A stretch of DNA of 29,572 nt, taken from the NCBI GenBank assembly GCA_015501075.1, contig JADNYJ010000400.1:1-29572 (forward strand), read 5' to 3'. The position numbers were made by a program, and so were the translations under genes. This DNA comes from Gymnopilus junonius (Eukaryota; Basidiomycota; Agaricomycetes; Agaricales; Galerinaceae). The notes under the pieces were generated by a model. It made no database searches, was not told the DNA's origin, and saw only the letters and a program-made list of their open reading frames with translations. The first letter of the stretch is position 1, and every line of letters starts with the position of its first letter. Shown piece after piece: positions 1 through 9,626 of the stretch.

Positions 1-425
1 AGGTGAGTCATTGGAATAAATGCAGGACAATGCATCAGCGATGACATTTTCAGAACCTGGCATATACCTGACTTCAAAGTCAAAAACACCAATTTTTTCA
101 ATCCATCTGGCTTGATGGCCAGACAAGTTTTTCTGGTTCAGAAGGTAAATCAAACCTTTATGATCTGTAATCCAGAAAAAGCGAGCTCCCAACAGGAGTT
201 CACGAAATCTGAGCATAGTTTCAACACCAGCAAGCATTTCTATTTCATGAACCGGGTAATTCTGCTGAGCAGAGTTCAATTTAGTGGAGTAAAATGCAGC
301 AATTTTTGCAGTTTTCCACTCAGGTCCTTGGCTAATTAAGCCAGCAATACCTGTCGCACAACCATCCGTGACCATCCAAATAGGGTCTGCCCCAGGTAAG
401 TAATTCAGAGCAACTGACTATGATT
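1..425 (-). pseudogene. gypsy pol: RNase H domain fragment
   Basis: On the minus strand one frame runs open from about position 415 to the window edge. It reads as the RNase H-like domain of a Ty3/gypsy polyprotein. Visible landmarks in order are VTDG (first acidic residue), GIAGLISQG, AAFYSTKLNSAQ, the HEIEMLAG segment, the WITDHKGL block, and near the edge VRYMPGSENVIADALS, which marks the end of the domain before the integrase linker. The frame differs from that of the upstream RT thumb, so a frameshift lies near 415-425. It is part of the same decayed pol as the RT pieces to its right. Confidence 0.8.
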
Positions 426-1010
426 GCGAGCATCATTTACTAATTGTTTTACCTCCTCGAAGGCTCTTTGCTCAGTATAACCCCACCGAAAGGGAACGGT
501 ATCACCCGTCAGAGCACTAAGTACACCCATAGGTATACGGACATTAGGTACGTCATCAGCTAAATATCCTATGGACCCCAGAAACCCACGTAGTAAATCC
601 CTATTTGTAGGAGTTTTCCAGTTGACGACAGAGTCAACTTTGTCGGGATCCATCCGAATACCCTTATCATCAATGATGCGACCTAAAAGGTGAATTTCCG
701 GCTCCAGCCATCAATGTCAGCAGAGGCGAAGCTAATTTAATGGTATTTTTATTCTGTTCTTGTGTATCAACAATAGTATTAATGCCAGGTGGACTTCCAT
801 CCTTACTTGGTTTAGCAATGAAAATCATTGGAACCATGTTAACGCCGAAGTTAGGTGCCACTGGCCCATTCGTAGGTATGCATCATGCTTTTCTTGCCAC
901 TGAGGCCTCAGCACTTCAGGGCAATGAGACGCCCTCCAAGGATAAGCCTTGGTCTCATCAATCAAGGGTATTTGATGATTAATTGCTCATAGGAGGTAAT
1001 TCCATTTCCC
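405..1010 (-). pseudogene. gypsy pol: reverse transcriptase remnants with palm deletion
   Basis: Two RT pieces adjoin. The N-terminal piece (about 1000-700) shows the finger region: INHQIPLIDETK and YPWRASHCPEVLRPQW in one frame, then after a shift VPMIFIAKPSKDG and QEQNKNTIKLASPL. The C-terminal piece (about 700-405) begins at EIHLLGRIIDDKGIRMDPDK and runs through the thumb/connection (NRDLLRGFLGSIGYL, then WGYTEQRAFEEVK). The stretch that should lie between, with the DxY and YxDD catalytic boxes, is absent. The sequence passes directly from a DIDG-like codon string into EIHLLG near 690-705. Several frame changes also separate the parts. It was once an RNA- and DNA-dependent DNA polymerase but is inactive here. 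Confidence 0.8.
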
Positions 1011-1028
1011 AAATGTCTTTGCACAAGC

Positions 1029-1631
1029 TCAGCATATTTTTGAAGCTCCTTCCGAGCAGCTTCTATGCTGTCTTCTATATCCACAGAGTGGGCAACTCGA
1101 AGTGTCAACCCCAGTTTTAATAGGTAAGGAAACATCACTTCCTACTATGACTCGAGCTGGATTTAACCCAATACAGACTCGGTGCTGCCAAATCCACGGC
1201 GTACCCAGGATCAAGTCATAGTTTGACAGATTAATGATGTCAAAGGTACGTTTTACGTCTATACCTTGATACTGAAAGTTACAGGTCGTCTGAGCATTTA
1301 TCCATGAACGAGAGCCCTGTACCGCCAATTGCAAGGTAAGTGGCTCCTTTAAATTATTCCGAGGAACTTTAAGCTGATCTGCCAAAGTGGTAGACATAAA
1401 ATCACCCAAGGATCCAGAATCTATCAAGGCATGAGCAGGATTGCCATTAATATTCACCTTGACAATCAAGGGTTTCGGCAAGATATGACTTTTATCTTTT
1501 ACAGATGCTGCATTCCGCTGAATAGCGGCATAATTATTTCTGTTAATCTGAGTGGCAAACAGCTCGATCACAGGACAGCATTCACATGGAAGCGGAAATT
1601 CATTTGCAAAAGGTAAATGGACAAATGTCAA
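1029..1631 (-). pseudogene. gypsy pol: retropepsin (aspartic protease) domain
   Basis: A 200-codon open stretch on the minus strand contains a retroviral-type aspartic protease. The order is VKVNINGNPAHALIDSGS (catalytic DSG), an internal beta-rich stretch, then DLILGTPWIWQHR, where the hydrophobic-hydrophobic-Gly motif before TPW matches the family. Such proteases act as dimers and cut the Gag-Pol polyprotein. The domain itself is unbroken, but the frame upstream of it has a stop (near 1670) and frameshifts, so it would not be made as part of a polyprotein. In this element family it lies between the linker region and the RT fingers, as here. Confidence 0.8.
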
Positions 1632-1659
1632 AATTATTTCTTTGCTAACATTCTCACTT

Positions 1660-3267
1660 TTTTCTCATTCAGGATTAAACCATTTGTCTAGGCAGTCCTC
1701 ATACCAGTCTCGAAGCTCAAAGTCTGGGTCTTCAAGGGCACTTAAGTCAATTTCACACTCCGTGAGTGCAATGCATCGTGAATTAGTACCTTCTGGGTAC
1801 CTGGCTTAATTTTTTCAACAGAAAATCGGTTTATATCTTCACCATCATCATAGGCTGGTAAGATAAATTTAAACATTTTTTATCATAGGTATACGGAGCA
1901 CCAGTTTTCCAGATGGAGTTCGGTAGCTGCATGCATAGCGTCACCAAAAGTGGTAATCTCGAAAGCTCTTCCTTCGAGCCAATCTTGGCCACTAATTCTG
2001 GGGATTCTTCACCAGCAATCGGGTCATTTGGTATGCGTACCAAAGCCAATAGAGAAATCAGGATTTCTAACTCGGTCAATATGAAGCCAAGTCTCCAATT
2101 CTCAGACACTATCATAGATACAAAGTATGTCATTATCTTTACTTCGTCCCACCTCAAAGCAGTGGTGAAAATGATTGAACCAAGGTATTCGTGCCTCAGT
2201 GTCATCTGCAGGGTACGGTTGACCACGTGTAAGTACCCTAGCTGCGCCTCTGCATAAATATCACCCATTTGCCAGGAGCGGTCATCAGGCTTGGGCGACA
2301 CGTCATCTACCGAGGTGAACACTTTATTCGTGCAATTTTTTATTTCACACTGAGTAAATGTGTTGGACTATTCGAACAGGGCAGCAGGCAGTGCGTTCGT
2401 GCGGGGAGCATCTGTGACATCTGTGTCTGTGACATACTATTGTCAGAGTCAGACCAGTCCGACTCATCTCAGTGCTAAGCTCAGGGTTTTCTCATATTCC
2501 GACTCAGTATCACTCACAGCCTGTAAGTCAGGCATTTTCTCAGACTCAGAGCAAAGTTCATACTCAGACTTTGGGTCAAGATCCTCATCCAGATCCCACT
2601 CGCTGGTAGTGACACTACACATGTCACTTTTGGAGTCACTAACGGATTCCAAATCGGGTGGTACATCTTCCGAACAAGAAGACGTTGACTCACTTAGTAA
2701 GCGACCATAGATCTGTGAGGCTCGATACTGAGCTTGCAGGGTACAAGTTTCATCATAGATAGGCTGTATTACCCTTCTGTACCAACTTACGAAGTTGAAG
2801 TCAGGACTTTTCAATAGTAAATTATTGATCTCAACTCGGATTTCAAGGTCGGCGTCTTCTATGATGTAAGTCGAAGACCCATGGTCCTTGAGATGAACAT
2901 AGAAGTGACCATCAGAGTCAAATGCTTCTGTTAAATTAGGATAATGGGTATTAATTCCATCTGTGAGTAGATTAGTTGCCACAATAGATAGAGGATCACC
3001 AATCCCACAACCTATATTTTTGGTAAAAGGTAATTTCCTCACCTTGCAGAGCTGCTTAGTATACCAATTTACAACATCAAATCGACAATTTTCAATGCTT
3101 GCCATTGGTAGAGGAAATTCCAATTTTGCACCGAGGTCCTTGACTATATAGTAAGGTCTGGCAGAATTAACATATTCTAGAACAAATCGTGGCCTGGGTG
3201 CAAAAGCATCTATTGGCTCATCTCCAGGGTAAGGTACCTGTTGCTCTAACAGATCTTCAATTACCAT
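1660..3267 (-). pseudogene. gypsy polyprotein linker between zinc knuckle and protease
   Basis: Two long open stretches, 3267-2464 (267 codons) and 2322-1831 (163 codons, no ATG at its start), share one frame. They are separated by about 140 bases in which a different frame stays open and Ser/Asp-rich (DESDWSDSD). A further piece continues to about 1660 (CEIDLSALEDPDFELRDWYED) before a stop. I recognise no enzyme motif; position places it between the CCHC knuckle and the retropepsin. The part at 2710-2480 is rich in Ser, Asp and Glu. The start at 3267 is only the first ATG after an in-frame TGA at 3292-3294; the same frame continues upstream through that stop into the zinc-knuckle stretch. 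It was probably once one polyprotein and is now broken at several places. Confidence 0.6.
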
Positions 3268-3291
3268 AAGGTAGCAATCACCTATGCTAGA

Positions 3292-3786
3292 TCAGGGTAG
3301 CATGTAAGGCAGTTTTTTCCAGGAGGGTGTGATGTACCCAGATTCTGGTTTTTCATTTTCAAAGGAGATAGCGCCCAAAGGTAAGCTATCTAAGACTTCT
3401 ATGGGCTGGTCATCACTAGTTTCACTGGATTCGTACTCAATGTTATTATTGGATAATCCTGGAGGTTTGGAGTTACCACCCTTAACCATATTTTTGGTAG
3501 GGCAATTCCTTGAGAGGTGACCTGGTTCTCCGCAGCCAAAGCACAGTCCCTGTGCTAGCCTCTCATTTTTCTCTTTATCTAAGAGTCTTGGAGTGCTCTG
3601 CTGCTCGGTTTTCACGTAGTCACGTCCCTGGTGAGCCCTATCATTATTCGGGTGGCTACCATTCCATTGGTGATCCGTTCTATTTTTATTAAAAGAATTA
3701 CGCAGTAGTCCAGATCTGCTGGGTCCGCTACTAGAGAATCGAGATCTATTCCCGTTCTCATGACTCTTTGAATTATTTGAGTTCAC
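3292..3786 (-). pseudogene. gypsy gag/pol junction: CCHC zinc knuckle
   Basis: This 164-codon open stretch contains one CCHC knuckle, CFGCGEPGHLSRNC (C-x2-C-x4-H-x4-C), preceded by an Asn/Ser/Arg-rich basic segment. Both are typical of a nucleocapsid that binds the element's RNA. The frame has no ATG at its start: its first sense codon overlaps the gag stop as GTGA (3783-3786), one base off the gag frame. It could be reached by a frame change near the gag end, or the gag frame was simply broken here. It ends in a TGA at 3292-3294, after which the same frame stays open for 267 more codons, so that stop is probably a nonsense mutation. Confidence 0.7.
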
Positions 3787-5609
3787 TTTTGAGTTTCTAT
3801 CTCAGCAGGTGCATTGGAGTTACGCCCTCCATTCCGAGAAGGATATCCACGATTTAATAAAACTGTACCTTCACGGCGTTCATTATTATTGCCATCACTG
3901 CATGAGACTTCAATTATGAGAGCCTTGGATAAAACTTCATCCCAGGTAGAGACCTCAGGATTTAATTCATAGCACCAAAGTGCCTCATGAAGACTTTGGC
4001 GAAGGCCATACCAAAATTTAATGACCTTCTCACACTTGTCTTTAACACCAATTATTTCAAACAGTTGTTCCATTTCATGAGCATATTGCTCGACTGTCTT
4101 ACTATTTTGGTAGCAGTGATTGAGTTTCTGATGCATCTGCATGTGATAATTCACTGGGAAACAATAATCGAATATTCCAGCAAGGAAGTCTTTTAAAGAC
4201 CATTTCTTTTCCTTGCTAGCAACCTTGAGGTTGTAAAATTTGTATGCTTTCCCATCTAAGAAATGAGACAATACAATTATATGATCCCTTTTGGGAAGTC
4301 TCTTCACATAGTAGGTGGCTTCTCGAAGAAATCGTTGGTAATCAGCTAATATAGGCTGACCATTATACTTAAATGGCTTAAAGTTACTTTTAGAGTCAAG
4401 TTTGTCATTATCACGATGGCTCTTTGACTTTTTTTTCTTTTTCGACTTTTTACTCGAAGAACTACTAGACGTTGAGTCACTACTTGACTCATCACTACTA
4501 GACGTTGAGTCACTACTTGACTCATCACTACTAGACATTGAGTCACTACTTGACTCATCACTACTAGAGTCTGAGCTCGAAGACGATGATGAAGATTCAG
4601 AGTCAGAGGATTCTGAATCTGACTCACTCTCAGAGCTTGAGGAAGACTCAGAGGGGTCCGTGCGCTTGACAGAGACCCATCGCTTAGGTGAGTCCACCCT
4701 TTCGGCTTCCTTAAGAGCTGCTCCAAGAACACTCTTTGGGTAAATTTGAGCCGTAAGTCTCACCATATCAGGTAAGACTTTACTTTTCAAAGTTGAATTC
4801 TCGGGATTGGCTGATCGACGATCAGCGCTTGATCCTTTAGCGGGTTGCTGTACCACAGTGATATTTTTAGATTTATCACCAGAGTGTTTCTTATTATGCT
4901 TGCTGTTTTGGAATGATGCCAATGCCGCCTTCTGCAATTCAATATCGGCATCTATGCCCTTCAAGTCTAGGGTGCCGAATTCTCTGGGGTCTATCCCCTT
5001 TCCTTTGGGCTTGGATGGGCCCTCTGCTTTGCTGGAGATGGAACTGTCGCGTCTCTTCTTAGCTTTTTTAGCTTTCTTAGCTTTCTTGCGGTGAGCAGGT
5101 TTCTTTTCCTCATCGTCAGAGGATTTGTTTACCGCGATTTCGGTTTTATTATCTTGCTCCTCGGTAAGTTCTCGAGGCTGCAGGAACAAATCTTTGGCTA
5201 ATCCCAAATGTTCATTTTCGGGCAGGGATCGCCATTTTCGCTGCACAGTTACCCACTTCTGTGCGCTCTCAGGCCAATCATTCAGGTCCTGTTCATTGTC
5301 AGAGTCGGTAAAGAGACTCTTCTTATGTTCTAAATGCAGAGGTATGTCCTTCTTATTTTTATTCTTGAAACCGGTAGCTAATCGGTCTGCTTTATCTACT
5401 ACCTCCTTGTCCTGCAAGGGGGTGGTGGGTCTCGAAGCAAGAACATCGCTGTACAAGCGGGCGTCACCTTCGGATCTCAGGCTCCCAGGAGCCCGGTTCT
5501 CAGCAGCAGAAAATTCTGCTCTGGTCGGGGACATGCTGGCCGAGCACGGACGCGCAACGACTGAAGCAATGCCCTGGTGCTTAGGAGGGGGTGTCCTCAT
5601 AGTAGCCAT
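3783..5609 (-). CDS. gag: gypsy Gag capsid protein (608 aa)
   Basis: The frame starts with ATG at 5609 and is open for 608 codons. An N-terminal region is followed by a Lys/Ala-rich stretch (KKAKKAKKAKK near residue 180), then a long Ser/Asp/Glu tract (about residues 320-390), a poly-Lys stretch (KKSKKKKKSK), and a Retrotrans_gag-like capsid domain at about residues 425-560. That domain shows FLDGKAYKFYN, DYCFPVNYHMQM and VEQYAHEMEQLFEIIGV, the helical pattern of Ty3/gypsy capsids that form the virus-like particle. The zinc knuckle expected at the C terminus is in the next frame (3786-3292). The ATG lies about 470 bases inside the LTR edge, which is reasonable for LTR plus leader. This is the only long intact frame of the element. 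Confidence 0.8.
   Translation of the reverse strand: MATMRTPPPKHQGIASVVARPCSASMSPTRAEFSAAENRAPGSLRSEGDARLYSDVLASRPTTPLQDKEVVDKADRLATGFKNKNKKDIPLHLEHKKSLFTDSDNEQDLNDWPESAQKWVTVQRKWRSLPENEHLGLAKDLFLQPRELTEEQDNKTEIAVNKSSDDEEKKPAHRKKAKKAKKAKKRRDSSISSKAEGPSKPKGKGIDPREFGTLDLKGIDADIELQKAALASFQNSKHNKKHSGDKSKNITVVQQPAKGSSADRRSANPENSTLKSKVLPDMVRLTAQIYPKSVLGAALKEAERVDSPKRWVSVKRTDPSESSSSSESESDSESSDSESSSSSSSSDSSSDESSSDSMSSSDESSSDSTSSSDESSSDSTSSSSSSKKSKKKKKSKSHRDNDKLDSKSNFKPFKYNGQPILADYQRFLREATYYVKRLPKRDHIIVLSHFLDGKAYKFYNLKVASKEKKWSLKDFLAGIFDYCFPVNYHMQMHQKLNHCYQNSKTVEQYAHEMEQLFEIIGVKDKCEKVIKFWYGLRQSLHEALWCYELNPEVSTWDEVLSKALIIEVSCSDGNNNERREGTVLLNRGYPSRNGGRNSNAPAEIETQK
4461..4559 (-). repeat. three tandem 33-bp repeats inside gag
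   Basis: Three head-to-tail 33-bp units occupy 4461-4493, 4494-4526 and 4527-4559. The first two are identical and the third has one difference (GACGTT to GACATT). A partial unit follows. Each codes for 11 residues of the Ser/Asp/Glu tract (unit SSSDESSSDST), so unit number can change without breaking frame. The opposite strand is also open here, producing a false acidic reading frame. Confidence 0.9.
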
Positions 5610-6077
5610 TTTTCGGAGAGATAGATTGATTGAATAAAAAGATTACTCAGCTTTTTTGGCGATGACAATGCGAGAGATGTTCGAATGTAGAGTACCTTGA
5701 GTGTCAGATGTTCGGGTTGATCAGACCGTAGTACCGAGGTGTCAAAGGCGAGAGTTTAGAAGTTATGCAAGTTCAAAAGATGTGATGAAAGCGGCCTCAG
5801 TTGGATGACTAAGGGGAAGTTTCGACACACGAGAAGTTTCACACAGGGAAGGAACTGGATAAAGAATAAATTCTAAAGAAAAAGGACTAGCTACGACGGA
5901 CAGTTTATATACCAGAGGTAGATAGTCATATGATTAGGAAGTTTTTTAGGAATATCTAAAGAGTGAGGAGAGCGAGTCAGGATACGAGTCATGATTAGTT
6001 AAAGGAATAACTAAGAGGATTAACTATAAGAAAGAGACGGCAAGGCCGGGATGGGAGAACCGGACCGGATCGTTACA
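5610..6077 (-). promoter_or_regulatory. 5' LTR and leader of the gypsy element
   Basis: The minus strand from 6077 begins TGTAACGATCC, which fits an LTR start. A TATA-type box (TATATAA) sits at 5903-5912 on the minus strand, about 170 bases inside the edge, and the gag ATG lies about 295 bases further on. The LTR/leader boundary and primer binding site could not be located without the second LTR. No open frame of note occurs in this stretch. Confidence 0.6.
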
Positions 6078-6156
6078 GGGGGGGGGGGGGACAAAGCAGG
6101 TGCTTTGGTTATATAGGCGTCGAACAGGCGAGAAGAAGAGAAATTTGCTCACCGCA

Positions 6157-7143
6157 TTAGACGGTGAAAGTGCAGCGTAGCCCGCAGTGGTCGCTCCAGG
6201 GTGTACCGGTGTCGATAAGACCAGGCGTCAGGACTTCGATCTCGACAGGCTCCAAGCCCAACATGACGACCTTGTCCAACCTGCGCGACTTGCGTCTGTC
6301 CTTGCGTTCAACGCCCACACCCTACGTAGCTCCCCCATCGGGCCCCGTCCTGCTCCGTGGCAGCGCGACCCAGGCATCGACCAGCCCGTGTTTGTCGACG
6401 AGCGTATCATCGTTGGCGTGGATGGCGTTGAAGTCACCTGCGATGATGCCGCCGCTGCATCCGTCCTCGCGCAGCAGGTCGTCTAGTAGATGCATCTGCA
6501 ACGCACGCCTGAACCACGAGTCGAGCGAGTCCAGGTGGACGTTGAGGAGACGCATGACCGCGCCAGGCGTGGCTGGGTCGCGGATATTGACGCAGAGCGC
6601 GTCCCTCTCGTACCTGCTGGGCAGAGTCATGCGGAATACGCTGTCCAACGCCATCTTGGAACCTCCCTCTCCCTCTCCCTCTCCCTTGCTCTCGCTTTCG
6701 CCCTCGTCCATCTCGGTGAGCAACAATGGAGAGACAAAACGCTCGTTGGAGAGCAACGTCATCGTCGCAAATGGTACACCCTTGAACGCCGCGTCGTCCT
6801 CGGCGTCGGTCGTGAGGAAGCTCGAGCGTACTCTGGGGTCGTCGAGCAGAGATTGCCTAACGCTGGGTGCGACTTCTTGCAGAAAGATGATGTCGGAGGA
6901 CTTGGGCCCTTTGAGGATATGGTCGAGAATGAGCTCGGAACGCTCGACGAGCTTTGGCCGAGAGGCTTGGATGTTCCAGGAAGTGAGGGAAAGCTGCTTG
7001 CCGATGGTGTGACGGTCTGCTGGGCGAGTGGAAGAGGGCCCATGGGTGGATGGGGCGTGCGGGCGCAGAGGTATGGCTGCCCAGCGACGCCCAGCGTGGT
7101 CGAAAACAGACAGATCACGGCCCAGTCTGCGAGGGTTGAACAT
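6157..7143 (-). pseudogene. endonuclease/exonuclease/phosphatase family gene with one nonsense codon
   Basis: From ATG at 7143 the frame codes for a metal-dependent phosphodiesterase of the EEP (DNase I/APE1/TDP2-like) fold. The catalytic series is visible: TSWNIQ (Asn 57), IFLQEV (Glu 90), NVHLDS (His 203), AGDFNA (Asp 237, Asn 239), and WSDHCGL near residue 318. A TAG at codon 274 (6322-6324) cuts off the last 54 codons, including the SDH motif. After it the same frame runs on to TAA at 6157-6159. In frame the stop sits where Trp (TGG) is plausible. The gene needs no intron and is visibly more G+C-rich than its neighbours. A Gly/Glu repeat (residues 148-160) comes from a CTCCCT microsatellite. 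Its end lies only 80 bases from the gypsy LTR. The substrate is unknown; a TDP2-like DNA repair or RNA nuclease role is possible. Confidence 0.75.
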
Positions 7144-7347
7144 CGATGATTGGGGCTGTGCGGTAGCTTGTAACTTTTCTGTCGCCTCACTTTGAGACCT
7201 TGCTTCATTCCATTGTGATAACTATCCGTGGTAAACTAAGAATTTGCTGCATTACGGTGCAACATGTCTCAGCCTCTGACTGCAGTGTCCACGCCCATCA
7301 TATCGTCAAATCAAATATTAACAGTAATATATGGTTATTCTCCCTGG

Positions 7348-9020
7348 TCAATAATGCATTTCTTTTACTATGATTTCACTGTGGCTTATGCCATAACCTC
7401 TTTCTTTTTCTAATCTACACTTGTTCTCATGGTTCCCTGGAAAAATCCAGTATTCCCCACCACCAGAACCACATATATACTCTGATCGATTTCCTTTTTC
7501 TAGCCACGTTATTCTCAATCCACTCGTGCCCTCCAAAAAAGCGAAGTCACCTCGCGGGTCACTTCCAAGATCCAAAGTCAGAAGTGGAAGAAACTGGCAA
7601 GCCTTCCTTTTGTTATAGAACTTGGCGAAACTTGCTCTAAATGAATTTTGGTTGAAAACCGCTCTCGGAAGACGTAGAGTGTGCAGTTTGGGTAGGAGAG
7701 GGTCCGACTCGGAACTTAGTTCTTCGTTTAACATGAGGGTATCTAATCCGAGTGAGTCAGCCCACAGTATCTGCACATCTGAAAGAGCTCGAAAGAAGGG
7801 ATCTAAACCCCAAACGGGTGGCTCCAACATGAGTTCGAGCTCCTTGACACTTGACAGATCACACATTAGAAAAGGTGTAATCAAGCCAGAACTGTTCGGG
7901 GTAAATGATATGAGCGATTGGAGGGAAACGTGGAATACTGATGAAGTTGGAAATCCTGTGTTGACGACTGGCGTTGAAGATGATGGTAGATGGTCGTCAG
8001 CTTGAACGACATGGAACTCGAAATAATTCCGGGAGATGGTGACTGCCAAGGATAGTACATTCCATGAAGAAAAGTACGGCTGACCATAGCGAGACATTAT
8101 ACGCGTTAAAGCGATAAAGTCAGCTGAAAGGTCAACTTGTTGACGGCCTATTTGGGAATCCATAACAACACACAATACGCGGCTGGTTTGATCCCAAGAG
8201 CAAACGTCATAGCATCTTCGAACTCGACACGGAGATATGTCAGATTCGAAAGGACGATAGATTCGGGTTCTGGGGGCTCGAAATCTGGATGGGGAACTAT
8301 ACCACTGAGACTGAGGTGCTGAAGATGAGGCATCTGCTTGATGGCGTTAGAGCCTCTAGAGTGTCAATTTCTCTGGTCAATAACTCGAGAATTCGGAGGT
8401 GGGCGATCCAAGGTACCAGAAGGTTGAACTTGAAAGGGGGTAATCCTATCCAAACTCTCGAATAGACGGAGCCGCCCCCGAAAAAAGGGCGTAAGAGCTA
8501 TAGCGGGGATTGGAGTTGGAGTTGATATGAAGAAAATATGCACTTAATGACTCCAAGGACGGTGCAGGACGGAGGAGGAGCGTAGTCAAGAGCGATTCGT
8601 GGCGTCTTCCAATTCTGACGTGCAATTTTCGCACTCGAGGCCAATTATCCCGAAGGAGCGTGTCGAAAAATACAGCCCGCGGAAGGACTCTTGACTTTGC
8701 AGCTCCTCATACACTTCGCTGGGACCCAGGATACAAAGAGGTGCACTTCCCGTTCGCTTCATGATCTCTTCCCGACCTTCTTTACCCAGCTCACGCATTC
8801 TCTTTAGTTGTAAAATCCGACCCCAAATGGAGGGTGATTCTAGAATAAGGTCCCTCCATACCCCACACACACGCGACGTCATGAGAGTGGTGTCGAGGGC
8901 GAAATGGTTTGTCAGGGTTACGCCTCGCCCCAAATCGTATTCCAGGGGGTTGAACATGTCCGCATTCAGGGAGAATATCAGTAATAAATGTCCCTGTCCA
9001 GTTTGCTTATCGGAGAGCAT
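7348..9020 (-). pseudogene. F-box-like / leucine-rich repeat protein, frameshifted
   Basis: The ATG at 9020 opens a frame whose start carries a degenerate F-box-like segment: LLLIFSLNA, then SRVCGVWRDLILESPSIWGRI and later EEIMKRTGS. This is the agaric F-box pattern, which in intact proteins docks substrates on SCF ubiquitin ligases through Skp1. The remainder (8634-7348) is leucine-rich with repeats such as MPHLQHLSLSG, LSNLTYLRVEF and LPKLHTLRLP. It ends KEMHY at the TGA 7348-7350. The parts lie in different frames (9020-8586, 8634-8446, about 8380-8150, 8175-7348), with switches near 8600, 8360 and 8190. Introns might explain some, but I see no convincing GT-AG pairs at these points, so a pseudogene is more likely. 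A decayed relative of its 3' end lies at 13355-13611. Confidence 0.6.
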
Positions 9021-9319
9021 TGTAGAGGAGTTTCGAAGTGGTTATACATGGAAGATCTGAAGCAGCAAAGTGTGGGATCGGCGAGAATAGCCTGATATGA
9101 GTGGACGGTCACATGCCTTCGCAATATTCCTTAAGGAACAATAAAATTGATTTTAATACCAGGCCTGTCGGAGATTATTCGCTTTATTTGAGTACTAATA
9201 GATCGTATTAGCAGAACGAAGCGCATCATATGCCCATGTTAAATATATACATATTCGAGCACATACAGCGATAAACTACACTTTGACACATGGTCTTCAC
9301 GGGATATGTCGAATGCCGA
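9021..9319. other. intergenic spacer
   Basis: AT-rich stretch upstream of the F-box gene (which runs leftwards). It contains short AT-rich tracts (for example around 9125-9150 and 9240-9252) but no coding pattern, RNA gene or repeat that I could support. Confidence 0.5.
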
Positions 9320-9497
9320 CTAGAGTTCGCGAAGACGGAACGAGCCAGGTTGACGACCGAAGGCCTGGACCTGTATGCAAGGGAGAGAGCAGATTTAGGT
9401 GGGATGCAGTGAAAGAGGTGGGCAGGTATAAGGACACACCATGTGCTATTTCGTCAGCGCAGATACTCAGAACGCGATCAGTCAATTCAGGGCGCAT
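9320..9497 (-). CDS. possible two-exon small coding unit, unknown
   Basis: On the minus strand an ATG at 9497 opens 20 codons (MRPELTDRVLSICADEIAHG) to a possible donor at 9437. A 67-nt intron (9437-9371) has a CTAAAT branch-like site and ends CATACAG. The second exon (9370-9320) reads VQAFGRQPGSFRLREL and stops with TAG. A stronger donor (GTGTGT) two bases earlier would give another frame. The 36-residue product is short, so this may be only the 3' end of a longer gene whose upstream exons I could not find. No family is recognised. Confidence 0.25.
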
Positions 9498-9626
9498 GCT
9501 ATCATTGATGTCCAAGCGAACACGCTATATGAATATTAATAAGAAGAAAAAGGAAAAGAAGAAGGACAGGCAAAATCAATATAAACGACTGATTGGTTAG
9601 TCCGACCTCCCCACTTTCAGGTATCC

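Larger units (their letters stand above)
1..6077 (-). mobile_element. Ty3/gypsy LTR retrotransposon, 5' part, decayed
   Basis: The minus strand carries, in order, an LTR/leader, a long gag frame, a CCHC zinc knuckle, a linker region, a retropepsin, reverse transcriptase pieces and an RNase H piece. That gag-PR-RT-RH order is the one shared by Ty3/gypsy elements. The window cuts the element inside or just after RNase H, so integrase and the 3' LTR lie to the left, outside. The right edge is placed at 6077 because the minus strand there starts TGTAACGATCC, a TG-type LTR end. A run of 13 G follows at 6078-6090. Gag is open over 608 codons, but pol carries several frameshifts, in-frame stops and a deletion of the catalytic palm, so this copy cannot be autonomous. 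The matching LTR is not in the window, so target duplication and age cannot be judged. Confidence 0.9.

Noticed and set aside
2340..2464. Cys/His-rich string on the minus strand resembling a zinc finger
   Set aside because: It lies in a frame between two better-supported gypsy linker frames; spacing matches no known finger and the adjacent Ser/Asp-rich frame fits the context.
4402..4743. Acidic plus-strand frame of 113 codons
   Set aside because: It is the antisense of the Ser/Asp repeat tract in gag; repeats leave several frames open.
6164..7149. Long plus-strand frames (282 and 219 codons)
   Set aside because: Antisense shadows of the G+C-rich EEP gene, which has all catalytic motifs on the minus strand.
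9320..9497. Idea that the short two-exon unit is a histone-fold (CENP-S-like) protein end
   Set aside because: Resemblance is a few residues only (FGRQPG against FARHAG); too weak to name.
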